Part shown: positions 33,568-46,225 of the stretch, piece by piece | How positions within the stretch are numbered: the first letter of the stretch is position 1 | Layout of the letters: every line of letters starts with the position of its first letter | Origin: Ligustrum vulgare | Taxonomy: Eukaryota; Streptophyta; Magnoliopsida; Lamiales; Oleaceae | Direction: 5' to 3' | Length of the DNA stretch: 64,000 bases | Assembly: GCA_963555705.1 (NCBI GenBank) | Contig: OY743172.1 | Span: 22,257,446-22,321,445 of the forward strand | Notes under the pieces: model-generated | Told to the model about the DNA's origin: nothing | The model's input: the letters and a program-made list of their open reading frames with translations, nothing else | The model's database searches: none | Made by a program: the position numbers and the translations under genes

Positions 33568-34264
33568 AAATTTATCTCTTTTATTTTCAGCCATAAAATA
33601 TCCTATAAATCTCTATTCACAACTTTTTTTTGTCAAATAATGACGATCAAACAAGGACTAAATATATCATTATTAACATCAAGAGTTAGATGAGTCTCTG
33701 TTTCACAAACTAGTTTAAAAATATATTTTTAAACAACACAATCCTTAAGGTCCAAATCACTTTTTAATCACAAATATTTTTTCTTTCCACTTCTCAAATG
33801 CATACTTTTATCTCAAAAATATAAAAAACATGTTTTTAAATATAAAACTTTTAACAAAAAGAGTATGAGGATATGAAATCAGAATTGATCAATCTGAATC
33901 GAGAATACATGAAAACTAGACAAACAGACTCCGATCTTGTATTTCCTAAGCTAGGTAGCTAGCTGGCTCCATATCTAATTGGAGTTGGATCGTATTAGTT
34001 AATTGTACGCTCCAATTCTCAATTCTAATAGCAAAACCAAATTGTCTGATTCTTCGCCTTTCTATCACGATATGTATGTACGTATAAGTTACACCCTATC
34101 CGGCGGCTTCCCTGCAAAAAAAAAGGTTTTTTTTGTAGTTGTTTAGGTAAATGAATGGTTAAAAAGTAGAGAGAAAAAATATATAAAGTTAGAAATTGAT
34201 TTGGGAAATTATGTAGTTTAAAAATTGATTTAAAAACCAAAAAAAACTTTAGCAGCCGAACAGT

Positions 34265-34830
34265 GGCTTAATCTTAAAAATTGTTGATGTAAAATTTGAT
34301 ATGTCAATGATGATGTAAGATTAGACATGGCACATTGGGGGATGCACGACCAGGCGGGAAGGACGAAGTCATTAGATTTATGAGATCAGCAGCTATGAGT
34401 TCAACAAATGCACAACTGACAAACTGAAGAAGCCAAGTGAACTGAATGTCAGTTTAGTGTGTGACCTAATACTCAATTTGGACAACATTCCAAAAGGACC
34501 ATACACGGCCTGAAAGGGAGCAATGTGCATGACCGAAAAATTGGCCTGACTACTCGTTTTCGGTAGTCATTCGGACATTAGTACAGTTGAATTAGATAAA
34601 AAGTCAATTATTTTGTACTTTGTAAGAACTCAAGCAATTCAGTTGAAAGTTTGTACTAGCTCACCCCCTTTTTTCTATAAAAATATGGGGAGGGAGGCTC
34701 GTGAAAGGATCCAATTTTAGCAATCCTGACCTAGTACTAAGTTTATACAAGAAATCATACGTGTAACCTAGATCGTGACGTACGACCTAGAGCTCACTTC
34801 TTCTGCACATAATTTTTGGTTACATAATTA
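34265..34830 (+). mobile_element. LTR-like fragment with TATA box (low confidence)
   Basis: This is a less AT-rich stretch with 'cattgggggatgcacgacc', then a TATA-like tctataaaaatatgggg (34673-34689) and 'gtgacgtacgacctagagc'. The layout resembles the U3/R part of an LTR, but no TG..CA borders or duplication were found. Confidence 0.25.
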
Positions 34831-34936
34831 ACACTCACATGTTTTCTTGCTGACTTGAAATACTTATATTTCAAATGTCAATGAAAATTATATTTGTTTC
34901 AATTTCATTTAAACTTTTTATTCGAGTTAAATACAG

Positions 34937-35415
34937 TTATGGGTGGACAAAAAAAGGGGAAACGAGAGAATTGAACAAAAATCGAAATCAGTCGGTTCTT
35001 TAGGAGAAAAATGAGAACCGAAAATCGATCGGTTCCTATTTGAGAATTGAAAATCGAACATTCTTAATTTAAAATTAAGTCTACGTGACACTTTTGATAT
35101 TTTTTGTGTTCCTTTACATGATAACGTATACAAATCTAACTTACTTAGATGTATTATGATATTTGTTGAATTGTTCATATCGTGTTGTATCTTACATGAA
35201 ATTCTTTGTACCAATTTTAGAATTTTCACGTTTGCTCAAAGTTGAATTTTTTAATATAAGAACCGAACAAAGAACTGAAAAATAACCAAAACCGAATCGG
35301 AACCGGAATCGTTTGGTTCTTGAGTTCTGAGAACCAGAACCGAAACCGAACCAAAATTTTCGATTTGGTTTCGATTCTTTCAATAATCAAAACGAAAAAT
35401 CGAAACGCCACCCCT
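34937..35415. mobile_element. Non-autonomous hAT-like element (AGGGGTGG ends), 479 bp
   Basis: The flanks aaatacag (34929-34936) and aaatatag (35416-35423) are an 8-bp duplication with one mismatch. The ends atgggtgga and ccacccct are inverted. The interior is built from GAACCGAAA / TTTCGGTTC repeats. The family recurs at 38200, 43158 and 47397. Confidence 0.7.
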
Positions 35416-35423
35416 AAATATAG

Positions 35424-36868
35424 TAGCAAGACATTAATTTATTATGGGTTGTGCTATACACCCCCGTGAGGTGTATCGCGGGTGTACCTGTACCTCACAT
35501 GGGGGTCGTGTACCTCACATGGGGTCGGGTGTATTATTGATTAATGTCACAAAAAGGTGAATATTAAATTATTAGTTCTTTGTCTCAACTATAGATAAAA
35601 TTAACTTATATGTAATTAACACAACATATAGGCTATTAAAATGTCGAACATGGATTGATGTTACAGTAAAATGCATAGGTGTTATGATAAGTAAAGTGCA
35701 TAGGTGTTATGATAGTGGGAGGACCACAAGGTCCACTCTTTGGTAATCCAATTAATTAACGAAGAAACCAGCTGTTAATGATTAATTAATTAATTTAAAT
35801 TAATTAACTGGGATTAGATTTCGCAACCAATGCCATCATCCAAGCGTATAATAAAGAAAATGTTTCCATTATTATGTGAAAAAATTGTGATTGAGAATAA
35901 TATTTTAGAATAATGAGTGGCTAAAATAATTTCAAAAGTAAAACATGGTAGATTTGATTAAGATGAATGATTGAGTGTTGATTAAATTATATTTTTTAAA
36001 AATGGGGGCCAAACAGGGTCTTAATAATTTTTTTATTGAAACTAAAATCAATTATTATGTCAACATAGATATAAATTTGAAGGGTATAATGGAAACCGTT
36101 TTGTATAGTGAAAGATTATTGAGTAATTAATTTGAAAATAATTAATTACATTATTGTTATGGATGATGTACGCGTTTAGTGCAATTGAAAGTGAAATTGA
36201 AATTATTATGGATGATTAATTTTAATACCTCTGTTCCGTAATACTGTAACAATTTATAAACGATTTTTTTACTGTTTAAAAAGTAAGATGTGTGGTTGAA
36301 AAATGGAGAGAGAAAATTTAGATGGTTAAAAAGTGGTTTGAAAAATTGTGTTGTTTATAAATTAGTTTATAAACAGTAATGATTATGTTAGGGAACACAC
36401 TATTAACAATTGTCTGCTTAATTAAATTTTGAGTTCTGTTGAAAAAAAAAAGTGAATGATGATTAACAATTGAAAATAAGACTAATGTAGGTTAGCCTAA
36501 GACGCACCCTAACCAGATAAAACACTTGAGTTCGAGTCTTTAGGGGGATTGATATTTGGATTCTTTTGTATATATGTTAAAAAAATAATTGAAAGTAATA
36601 ATAATCAGGTAATTTTCAATGATATTATGAAGGACATGTTTTACCTAAAAAAATTCTATTAAAAAAAGAGCTTACATTTATTATTGTTAATTAATAAACA
36701 TTTAAGTTCAGTTATTTTTTAAAAACGATGCAACTCCAAACCGTGGGCAAATATTTATTATTTTCGATAAAAACAATATCAATTTTTTCGCGAATAGCAA
36801 CTTCTTTGTTTTGTTTTTTTTTTTTGAAAAATGTGGAAAAATTAATAATCATTTATTATTTAAATATA
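35424..36868. other. Intergenic/MITE-rich, no gene seen
   Basis: The stretch holds duplicated 'gtgtacctcacatgggg' blocks (35480-35525), a 'cataggtgttatgata' doublet (35676, 35699), the first copy of a 37-bp repeat (35839-35875) and a MITE-like foldback 'tgtaacaatttataaacg..agtttataaacagtaatg' (36244-36381). Nothing coding is supported. Confidence 0.5.
35839..35875 (+). repeat. 37-bp direct repeat, left copy
   Basis: The segment from TCCAAGCGTATAATAAAG to CCATTATTAT is identical to 42495-42531, directly after a Helitron 3' end. The two copies bracket about 6.6 kb of nested Helitrons. Confidence 0.9.
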
Positions 36869-36959
36869 CAAGTGAATCACCTGTGTAATGCACGGGAAGA
36901 AACGTTTGAATAAAGATAATTCAATGTGAAATTAGATGAGTCCTTTGGATAAAATAAAT

Positions 36960-38160
36960 AAATTTCGTAAATGAAAGATAAGGTCATCATTTATTAGTTT
37001 CATATGATTACAAATTTTGGAATATTTCTTTGTACACAACATTGTTTGTTAATTTTGTTGGTCTTCCTTTCTTATCAAAAATCAACATCTTTAATTTGGA
37101 ATTATTTGTCACCTTAGAAATCGCAATATAAAGTTGTCAATGTGTAAACACCAGCTGTTTAAGAAGAAGTCCCACATGCGGAGTGATTGTCCATGACTCT
37201 TATTGATAATCACGGTATATGACACCATCAATGGAAATTATCTTCTTTAAAATCTAATAGGTATCCTAGAATCAGAAGGACTCAACGATATCCTTAGAAT
37301 AAAGAACGTGTGTCCTGCATTGCTACTAGAAAGAATTTGACATTCAAGAACAGTCGCCAAGTTTTGTAAATATCAACCTTGTTCTATTGCACAATCCCTA
37401 TATATGATCAATATTTCTCAAAAGAGTAATGGATACTGCAAAGGAAAATAAAGAGGATGCACTTCGCTTATCCGCTACAACGGTCCGCCACGTGGCGCAA
37501 TAATATTCCTATATCCAGGTTGTGTATCAAAATTCACGACAATCAATCCGACAATTTCATCAACAATAGGAAAATCATATCGTCTATCATCGATCGCCAA
37601 CTGACCAGTAAGTATAAGTCTTACATAGTCACGTTTGAAGTGTTTTCTTCACTCATCTTTTCTCTAACCAATCTAAACCGCCTTAACAATTTTTTTTTTT
37701 TTGTATTTGTCTAACATATCCTTCAAATCATAAACTATACGATCATACAATATTGAATCACATGATGCACTCCTACATGGGGACATTAAAAGACATAAAT
37801 TAAATTTTAGACTATCAAAACAAAATTATCCGTAAACAATATAAATATATAAGCAATAAATATATAATACGTACCCCACTGCCCTTTTTCTGTTTTCAAC
37901 CTCTTTCGCATTGTCAACAATGTAAAGCGAGCAAATTCTGGAGCTGAACCGTCATCAGGCAAGAGACTCCTAATCTTATGTCAATTTTGACCGTGTAATC
38001 TAAAGAACGGGTGACCCTCTACCATCATTCAGCACATTATCTATTCCCCCTATAGAAATGAACAAAAACATCATATTATATGTTCGAATGTTCTCAAAGA
38101 AATTCTTAATCCTGTCGTCCCTGTCATATAACAAATCTTTCAAAATAAAGGATGATTTTT
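36960..38160 (-). pseudogene. Helitron Rep/helicase pseudogene with large internal deletion (copy A)
   Basis: On the minus strand the N-terminal part (helitron-like N domain: RISEVHPLYFPLQYPLL near 37465-37420) runs straight into the C-terminal end of the Pif1-like helicase (LRNIDHI, then GLCN). The Rep HUH nuclease core and most of the helicase are absent. Stops and frameshifts occur throughout. The C-terminal 'YKE' segment is found near 37030. The same junction exists in the plus-strand copy at 55240-56340. Confidence 0.7.
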
Positions 38161-38199
38161 CATAATAGGAATTTTCATTTTCCCTTGCATACAACAAAG

Positions 38200-38845
38200 T
38201 AAAGATGAACAAATAAATCGCGAAACCGAACTAAACTGGAAAAATGGTTTGGTTTGGTTTGAAAAAATTTCAAATCGCCTTAAACGGTTTTGTTTAGGTT
38301 TCAATTGCCAAAACCGCAATAGCAAACAACCAACTCGCCAAATTTTAAACAATTTAAAAAAAATAAAAATAAAGGCAACCGTTCATTTAAAAAAAACACT
38401 TTTTATTGTCAACAAATCAAAATTAAGGAGTCAAAGATTAATTTGTTCAAATCTACAATCATTTGGAAATAATTCTTGCTCCTAAGAACTTACTACATTT
38501 TATTTAAGAAAAATTTAAATGTTTGCTTTTATATAATTAGTTTGTTTATCAACATGAATTGATTCACAACAAAGCACTCAATTAGAAACTGAATACAATT
38601 ATTGAACTAGTTTCAACTTGAAATTTTAGACGAATATGGGTCTTAGAGCTCGCTTTGGAATATACTAATTCATTCGTTGGCAGTCCGTGGTTTCAAACCG
38701 CACCAAATCGAAAAAAATTATTTGATTTGATTTTGTTTAGAAAATGAAATAGTTTGATTTTTTTTTGAAAAATTCTGAATCGTTTTAAATGGTTTAGTTT
38801 GAAATATTATTACAAACCGCCCAAACCAAACCGTGTTTACCCCCA
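38200..38845. mobile_element. hAT-like non-autonomous element, 646 bp, TSD CAACAAAG
   Basis: CAACAAAG is found at 38192-38199 and again at 38846-38853. The ends taaagatgaacaaa and tgtttaccccca are degenerate forms of TAGGGGTGAACAAA. The interior has AAACCGAACCAAACC-type repeats. A partial copy sits at the equivalent site in the other Helitron A' (ends at 55224, followed by CTTTGTTG), so it inserted before the two Helitrons separated. Confidence 0.8.
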
Positions 38846-40142
38846 CAACAAAGTGAGAATTTCAAATTACGACATGTTTTATAACGCTTATCCACTCTCT
38901 CCTCGAACCAAAAAATTGTCTTACAAAATGAACACTTAAATGTAGGATCTCCAATGTCCATGTAATCTGAACAATTAAACAATAGATGAAAAAGTTAATA
39001 ATATAGACCATATGTATAAAAGATAAGTTTCATTGTTTTGACAATTGACAATGGAAAACAACACTTATAATAAATGAATTCAATAATCATAAAAAAAAAA
39101 GATAAAAAAAAAGATAAAATTGTGAGATTGACAAAGATTATTATATTTTTTTAATATTTATATAACGTAGTTGTTTTTGGATGAAAATTATAATATAACA
39201 TTGATCATCTCAATTTTCAATTAAGTAAATTGGAAGATAATTCACTTATTGTTGTAAAAATTTATGAATCATAAATATTGAATTAAAATATAACAATTGA
39301 TATCATGGCATAGTTAATTATTTTTTAAAATTTAGACTTAACAGTTAGGACAAAAAGCCATTAATAACTAAAAAATTTCAAAAAAAATATAAATAAATCT
39401 GTTAATCGTTAATGTTAAAAAATGTGATATGAGACTTTCTGGAATAAAATATAAATAATAATTAAATGTAATTGTAAATAAAATTATTTTGTTAAATAAT
39501 CTGATATAAAAAAACGTTATTATTGTGTATATGTAACAAAGAACTTGAAAGTATGATTATTTATAACAAAATTTAATACAACTTGATTAAATATTCGATA
39601 TAAATGTAAATGAAAATTCGTCATTAGATTTGTATGACTAACAAAATTATTCATTCACAAGATTAAGACCAATAAAATATCACAATAATTATAAAAAGTT
39701 ATTTACGTATTAAATATAACTTTCTATAAAAATACTCATTAATTTAATAAAACACAATACAAAGGAGCTCGAATTTCTAGATGTACTAAATAACTAAAAA
39801 AAAAAGATTATTTATAAAAAAAATATACGAGTGTAATACAATTTTGATATAATTTTGAACTGAAAATTTTACATCGAATTTGTATGACTAAACACAAATA
39901 CTTATTTGTAAGATTCAAACATTAAAAGAATAGAATAATTTTATTAAAAGAGAGGTTTAAACACAAATAACTAAATATAAATAAGTAAAAAAAATTCTAG
40001 ATAAAAATACTCTATAATTAAGCCTCATTCCATAATTGGTCGGAAGTAGCAGCAGTGTGAACACAATAATAGTTGAGTTTTGGAGTGTGAACAAAATAAA
40101 AACTGAGTTTTCCCACCGAAACTCAGTTTCTTTTATATATTA

Positions 40143-42268
40143 CTAGTATTCGTACCCGTGCGATGCACATGACAAAATTTAGAATTTCACCACTATTTGA
40201 CATATATATTTTATAAAAATTAATGAAATACGTGATTTAAAAGTGGTGTCATTGTGAAACGTGTTGTTAATTAAAATTACAAATGTTACCTATGACATGG
40301 ATTAAAATTTTTATCGTATTTTTTATGGGCTTCGTTTATACTGGTCCACGTGGTACACATCTTTCGACAATTTTTTTAAAAAAAATGTCCAATTCTTGAT
40401 GGAAGCAATTCTTTGTTCACCTATTTCGGTATTTCAAAATAAACTAATGGAATATTGTCACGTCGCTATTTATAAACAATTTTTTAAAACTAATTATCAA
40501 ATAGACGTTTATCAAGAAATGTGTAGTTATAAAAGATTTTTTATGGAAAAATAAACAATGAGAATAAAATGTGTTACAAAAAGTATACGTAGTTAAAAAG
40601 CTATTTGAAGAAATGTTAAAATAATTTTCGTTAATAGTATGTAGTGATATATTAATTTAAAATAATTGATAAGATTATCCTAGCCATTTATCGATTTAAT
40701 CTGAATTAGCAATATAATTTTATTGTAGTTTTCTTTATTGACTCGAAACATTGAGCGAATATTTAGTAGATATATTCGACTTTTTCTTGATCAACATTAT
40801 TTTTAACTTATTATTATTATTGTAAAGTAATCATTTTTAACTACCCATTTTATCAATAAAATAATTTACCAAATGATGGAAATAATTCATAGGCTCATTA
40901 TTTTATTTCAAATTTAGAATTCATTTTTTTATTACTTATGAAACTTTATTAAAATAAAAATTCATTATTTTACCTGAATTCGAAATTCGAAATAAAATAA
41001 AATATTTGTTATTTAATTAAAATTACAAATGTTAACTATGACATGGATTATAATTTTTATCGTATTTTTTATGGGCTTCGTTTATACCCGTCCATGTGGT
41101 ACACATCTTTCGACAATTTTAAAAATAGATAAATAAATAAAATGCCCAATTCTTAATGGAAGAAATTCTTTGTTCGCCTATTTCGGTATTTCAAAATAAA
41201 CTAATGGAATATTGTCACGTCGCTATTTATAAACAAAAATTTTAAACTAATTATCAAATAGACGTTTATCAAGAAATGTGTAGTTATAAAAGATTTTTTA
41301 TGAAAAAATAAACAATGGGAATAAAATGTGTTACAAAAAAGTACACGTAGTTAAAAAGTTATTTGAAGAAATGTTAAAATAATTTTCGTTCATAGTATGT
41401 AGTGATATTTCAATTTAAAATAATTGATAATATTATCCTAACCATTTATCGATTTAATCTGAATTAGAAACATAATTTTATTGTAATTTTCTTCATTGAC
41501 TCGAAACATTGAGCGAATATTTGGTAGATATATTCGACATTTTCGTGATCAACATTATTTTTAACTTATTATTATTATTGTAAAGTAATCATTTTTAACT
41601 ACACATTTTATCAATAAAACAATTTACCAAATGATGGCAATAATTCATAGGCTCATTATTTTATTTCAAATTTAGAATTCATTTTTTAATACTTATGAAA
41701 CTTTATTAAAATAAAAATTCATTATTTTACCTGAATTCGAAATTTGAAATAAAATAAAATATTGGTTATTCAATTTATAGGAATAAATGCTTAACAATAT
41801 TTATTTTAGGTCGCGTTCTTTGTGTTGAAATAGACACTACATGACAATATATCATCTAATATTTTCGATTCTCTTTCATTTTCAATATATATCATTGATT
41901 TGTTCTTTTTACTTTTCTTTCGTTAGTTGATAAGAAATAGATGATGGTGCAAGATACTTCAAATATGTTTGGATAGTCCATGGTTAATCTTGAGTTTTGT
42001 TTTGAGCAAATTTTAAATTTTTCTTTAGTATGTCAAATTTCAAATTTTTGTAATAATAATGAGGTAAAATCATTTTTCAAGTGATTGTTTATATTCTCTA
42101 GATAAGAGCAATTTTGAAATTTATATAGATAATCACAAATTTTTTTTTAATTTCTATAAATCATGAATTTTCATTTTAGGCAAGTGTAAAAAAGACGGGA
42201 AATTGTGTTGTATTTTATTTGGAAACTTTATTGTTATAATATATATAAAGATAAAGATATAGATATAG
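40143..42268 (-). mobile_element. Helitron B (minus), inserted at the 5' tip of Helitron A
   Basis: The minus-strand 3' end is hairpin GTGC-ATC-GCAC (40158-40168) plus CTAG (40146-40143), then T. The 5' end is probably TCTTTATCTTTATATATATT at about 42268, preceded by TCTATA repeats. TCTATA is the very tip that Helitron A lacks at 40142, which supports insertion of B into A's 5' end between A and T. It contains a 746-bp tandem duplication. It encodes nothing. Confidence 0.6.
40270..41762 (-). repeat. 746-bp tandem duplication inside Helitron B
   Basis: The blocks 'aaatgttacctatgacatgg', 'cgtattttttatgggcttcg' and 'ctgaattcgaaattcgaaat' recur with a constant offset of 746 (for example 40281 and 41027). 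The units are over 90 percent alike by eye. Confidence 0.92.
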
Positions 42269-42290
42269 ATATAGATATAGATATAAATTG
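42250..42290. repeat. (GATATA)n repeat at a Helitron junction
   Basis: Four to five GATATA units. On the minus strand these read TATATC/TCTATA, the same as the Helitron 5' tip. Confidence 0.85.
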
Positions 42291-42494
42291 ACTTTTATTA
42301 TTTAAAGAAGCTATTATAATATGAAGTTGTTTTATTATTTGTAAATTTTTAATAATTATTTTAATATAATATTATTTTTTTATACATTTTGTATACGGGA
42401 GAAATTATACATAAGCGTTAAAATTTTATAAATACTTATCAAAATTCATATTGTTGAGTAACGACTTTCGTGCATCGCACGGGAGAAATACTAG
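42291..42494 (+). mobile_element. Helitron C 3' end (plus)
   Basis: Hairpin CGTGC-ATC-GCACG (42469-42481), then gggagaaata and CTAG at 42491-42494, followed by T. The 5' end is not identified; it may lie left of the nested A/B elements. The sequence resembles the 3' end of Helitron D. Confidence 0.65.
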
Positions 42495-42531
42495 TCCAAG
42501 CGTATAATAAAGAAAATGTTTCCATTATTAT
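42495..42531 (+). repeat. 37-bp direct repeat, right copy
   Basis: Identical to 35839-35875. It begins immediately after the Helitron C terminus. Confidence 0.9.
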
Positions 42532-42626
42532 TATTATTAATTAATTACCGAATCGAAGATATTATTTTTGTGTTTCTGAATTTGTTGTAGGTTATGTGCT
42601 TTTGTTTCCAACAAAACCCTGTTCAA

Positions 42627-43029
42627 TGTTTTAGCCTTTGTTTGGTAAAAAAAAATGTTTATAAACAAGAAATTTAATATTTTTAACATAAAATACGCGA
42701 TCGAAAAATAATTTGAAATAATATGAATGATTAAAAAATAATTTGAAAAATATGTTATTTATAAATAAATGTACCAAACAAAAACATGATTATTGCATAC
42801 ATCATATTAGTCCTTACATTAACGGCCACAATCTCGCCACAATGTACAGTTTTTCATTTTTCAATAAGCTCTTTTTGTTAAAAGTTTTTTTTGTTTAAAA
42901 ACATATATATTTTAAAATTTTTTTAGGTAAAATGAATGGTTGAAAAATATAGAAAAAATATTTATGATTAAAAATTGATTTGAAAAATTGTATTATAAAA
43001 AACATGTTTACCAAACAAGAGCTTAAATA
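42627..43029. mobile_element. Two adjacent small MITEs with TTTGTTTGGTA-type ends
   Basis: The first, 42627-42790, has ends gcctttgtttggta and gtaccaaacaaaaac. The second, about 42866-43029, has a right end tttaccaaacaagagctt. Both contain 'aatggttgaaaaat..tgatttgaaaaa' blocks, seen again near 34150, 36290, 45130, 46680 and 51790. Confidence 0.55.
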
Positions 43030-43157
43030 TGGAAAATGCTATTCTTATACATTACTGGACATACTACTCATATGATGTGATGCCCAAAAAGTATTTATTA
43101 TTTTGTGAGCTCCACCCATGTGAATATAGTGTAAAAGAGCGTGTAAGTGGGTGCTCA

Positions 43158-44043
43158 TAGGGGTGGATGTGCTTCGGTTTGGTTCTGGTTACAGAGGAAC
43201 CAAACAAAATCATAAACTGATGATTTTTTATTAATGGAACCAATTGATTTTTTTAAAGACATGGAACCAAATCGCTCAGTTCTGGTTTGATCGATTTTGT
43301 TCTGGAACCATTACTTGAATTTTTAAATAATAAATGCAAATTTAAATCTTTTTATATCATCTTCTTCATTATAATCCATCTACATCATTACTAAATTGAA
43401 AATGAAATTTTTAGTTAACAAAACAAAAATTTAGAAAAAGTAACATGTTATTCTAAGTCGAAGAAGAAGAAACTCACTTGAAGGAAGCTCGCCGACCAGT
43501 TGAAACGTAGAGAATCAAACATAAAGGTCTTTTAGACTTATAGTTATATGTTACGATGAAGTTCTGAGTCTCATTCTACCGTAGTGGCGTGTAAGTTTGG
43601 GATGGAATTTGTCATTTGAGTTTGGGTTAACTCTTGAGAATTGACGAATTTGGCCCATGTTTATGTATACATAAATTTTAAAAAATAAATATCAATGCCG
43701 TTAATGGTGATTAAGGAGTGCAACGATTGCTGTATTAAACGAGTGCAAGTAAAGCAGTGTGAATACTTGTCTATAATTGAAAAAAAGAAAAAAAGAATTA
43801 GAATTAGAATTTAGATTTATGATTTAAAATCTTTGTCTAATACGAAATGAGATAAAATGTATGGTAAATAAAATTTTTGTACATTTCACATTAATAATTT
43901 CAGAATTGAATTTTTTGGTTCTTGGTTCTGGTTCTGGAAAGAAAACCGGAACCAGAATCGAAACTAAATGGTTTTTTATTCTAAGAACCGAACCAAACCG
44001 CTTGGTTTGGTTTGGTCTGGTTCGGTCATTTTGTTCACCTCTA
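43158..44043. mobile_element. hAT-like non-autonomous element, 886 bp
   Basis: The ends TAGGGGTGGATG and (inverse) TAGAGGTGAACA are flanked by GGTGCTCA (43150-43157) and GGTGCTTA (44044-44051), an 8-bp duplication with one mismatch. Subterminal GGTTCTGGTT / GGAACCAAA repeats. No transposase. Confidence 0.82.
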
Positions 44044-44070
44044 GGTGCTTAAGTGTAGTATTGTCCTTTA

Positions 44071-44247
44071 AGAGCCCGTTTGGTAATGATAAAAATTTTA
44101 GTTCAAATTTTCAAACTTAATTTCAACCATTCATTCTTAGTCAAGTCTACCATTTTTTACTTTTCAAATTTTTATAAACTACACGTCCATCAAAAAGTCA
44201 AAAAAAATCACAAAAATCAAGATTTTTCACATTACCAAACAGGCTCT
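44071..44247. mobile_element. MITE, 177 bp, AGAGCCCGTTTGGTAATG ends
   Basis: Left AGAGCCCGTTTGGTAATG and right inverse AGAGCCTGTTTGGTAATG match over 17 of 18 bases. It is non-coding. It lies just after the hAT-like element. Confidence 0.75.
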
Positions 44248-44710
44248 AAATATTACTTTGGATATAGATCTAGAAAAAAATCCCAATCTGCCACGTGTCA
44301 AAGATATCGGCAATAACTCCAAAAGAAAAAGTATGAACCGAAGAACTAGAGCAAAATAAAACCTAATTGCAGGATTTCATAAATTTAGGACTTTATATCT
44401 TATTAGGGGAACTAGTATTTCACTCATGCGATGCACGAAAGTTATTATCCACGATATCGATTTCAATTAGTATTCGTAAAATTTTAGTGCATATACATAA
44501 TCAACACATATAAATGCATAAAAAATGATTCTCTATTACAGTAATTATTAGGATTTTAAAATAATATAACTAATTTAAATTATTAAAAAATTCTTTAAAT
44601 AGTAAATGTCAATTTATATAATTAAATAATAAACTATTATCGATTTCGATAATTTTAATGAATTATTAATAACTTTATAGAAAATATAAATTTAGTAGTT
44701 TTTAATGATA

Positions 44711-46225
44711 CTAGTTGTTGTCTACCCGTGCGAAGCACGAAATATATAATTTTTAAATCATAATTTTAAAAATATCTTGATTCAATCATATCAAATAAAA
44801 AACATAATTTCAATACAAAATGTTATTGAATTTGAAACTTTAAAAAAGACAAAACTATTCAAAATAAAAAACTTTAAATTTTTTATATAATTTTTTTTAA
44901 CGTTTTTCTCTGAAAATTTGTCCACCTCATCACCTATTTCCCTTTAAATATTTTATAATTTTTTATTAACCATATTTTTTAATGTGTTGCTTACATATAT
45001 TTTATTTGAAATCTAATATATTTTGTTTTTTCTTGTTTTTTAAACATAACAATTGTTGTCAAAATGATGAAATGATTAAGCCTCCTTTTGGTAATAATGT
45101 TTGGTTTATGAACTTGTTTATTTATAATTTTTAGGTAAAAAGTAGTTGCTGAAAATTGGAAATGAAAAATATGTGTGGTTAAAAAGTTAATAGAAAATAA
45201 TTAATTATTTTTGTAACATGCGTATAGAAGAGCCTACTCATTTATTGACATATTAGGAAGTAAAATTTTAATAATTTTATTTATTTATTTATTTTCAAAA
45301 TATATTAATTCAATTTTTTGATCTCTAACTTAACAAATTTATATACAATATATTTATTTATTTTAAAATATATTAATCCAAATTTTTCATTTTCAATGTA
45401 ACACATTTACATGGATATGATATGACATTTATTTATGTTCTAATATATTAATCCAATTTTTTCATTTCCTACATAACACATGTTATTGAATTTGAAACTT
45501 AAAAAAAAAAAAAAAGCTAATCAAAAAAAAAAAAATAAAAAAAATCTGCATGTACACTCAGTGGACTGCAACACTCAAAATTTGGCTTTTAATCAAAAAT
45601 TTTATATAAATTTATTTTGAACTTTTATTTACGTTTTTCTCTAAAAATTTGCTCACCTTATCACTTATTTTTTTTAATATTTTATAATTTTTAATTAACT
45701 TTATTTTTTAATATGTTGCTTACATATATTTTATTCGAAATCCAATATATTAATTAATATATTTTATTTTTCCTTATTTTTTAAACATATCAATTTTTGT
45801 CAAAATGATGAAATGATTAAATTTTCTAACAATTTGTCATTGGTGGTTAAAAACTAATAGAAAATAATTAATTATTTTTGTAATATGCTTATTGAAGAAC
45901 CTACTCATTTATTGACATATTAGGACGTAAAACTTCAGTGATTTTATTTATTTATTTTCAAAATATATTGATTCAAAATCTTCATTTCTAACTTAACAAA
46001 TTTATATAGCATGAATTTTTTATTTTCAAATAGATTAATCTAATTTTTTCATTTTCAATGTAATACATTTACACATAATACATTTATTACAAATCTTACT
46101 AAATATGTAATAAATAATAATTTTTCCTGCAAAAATATTTATCTTTTCTTTATTAAATGCAATTTTCCCTCCAAAATGATTATCTCTCATCACTTCTACT
46201 TTTATAAAGATAATAAAGATAAAGA
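44711..46225 (-). mobile_element. Helitron N (minus), nested in Helitron D
   Basis: The 3' end is a perfect hairpin, CGTGC-TTC-GCACG (44727-44739), plus CTAG (44714-44711). The 5' end is at about 46225 (A|TCTTTATCTTTATTATC). Comparison with D' shows that this block is absent there. It contains a 660-bp tandem duplication and, near 45070, a MITE-like block. Confidence 0.7.
44821..46190 (-). repeat. 660-bp tandem duplication in Helitron N
   Basis: 'tgttattgaatttgaaactt' occurs at 44821 and 45481, and later blocks (gtttttctct.aaaatttg; tgttgcttacatatatttta) keep an offset close to 660. Confidence 0.9.

Larger units (their letters stand above)
36869..40142 (-). mobile_element. Helitron A (minus), RepHel-deleted
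   Basis: The 3' end is a cccgtgcattacacagg hairpin remnant followed by CTTG (36872-36869), a variant of CTRR. The 5' end on the minus strand reads TAATATATAAAAGAAACTGAG at 40142, directly after the CTAG of Helitron B. It carries the same mirrored GAGTTTTC..GAAAACTC block as Helitron A' (53805-56508). It contains a decayed Rep/helicase gene (36960-38160) and a hAT-like insertion (38200-38845). Confidence 0.75.

Noticed and set aside
33289..33693. 134-codon plus-strand ORF
   Set aside because: It crosses the borders of two nested MITEs, so it is composite by chance.
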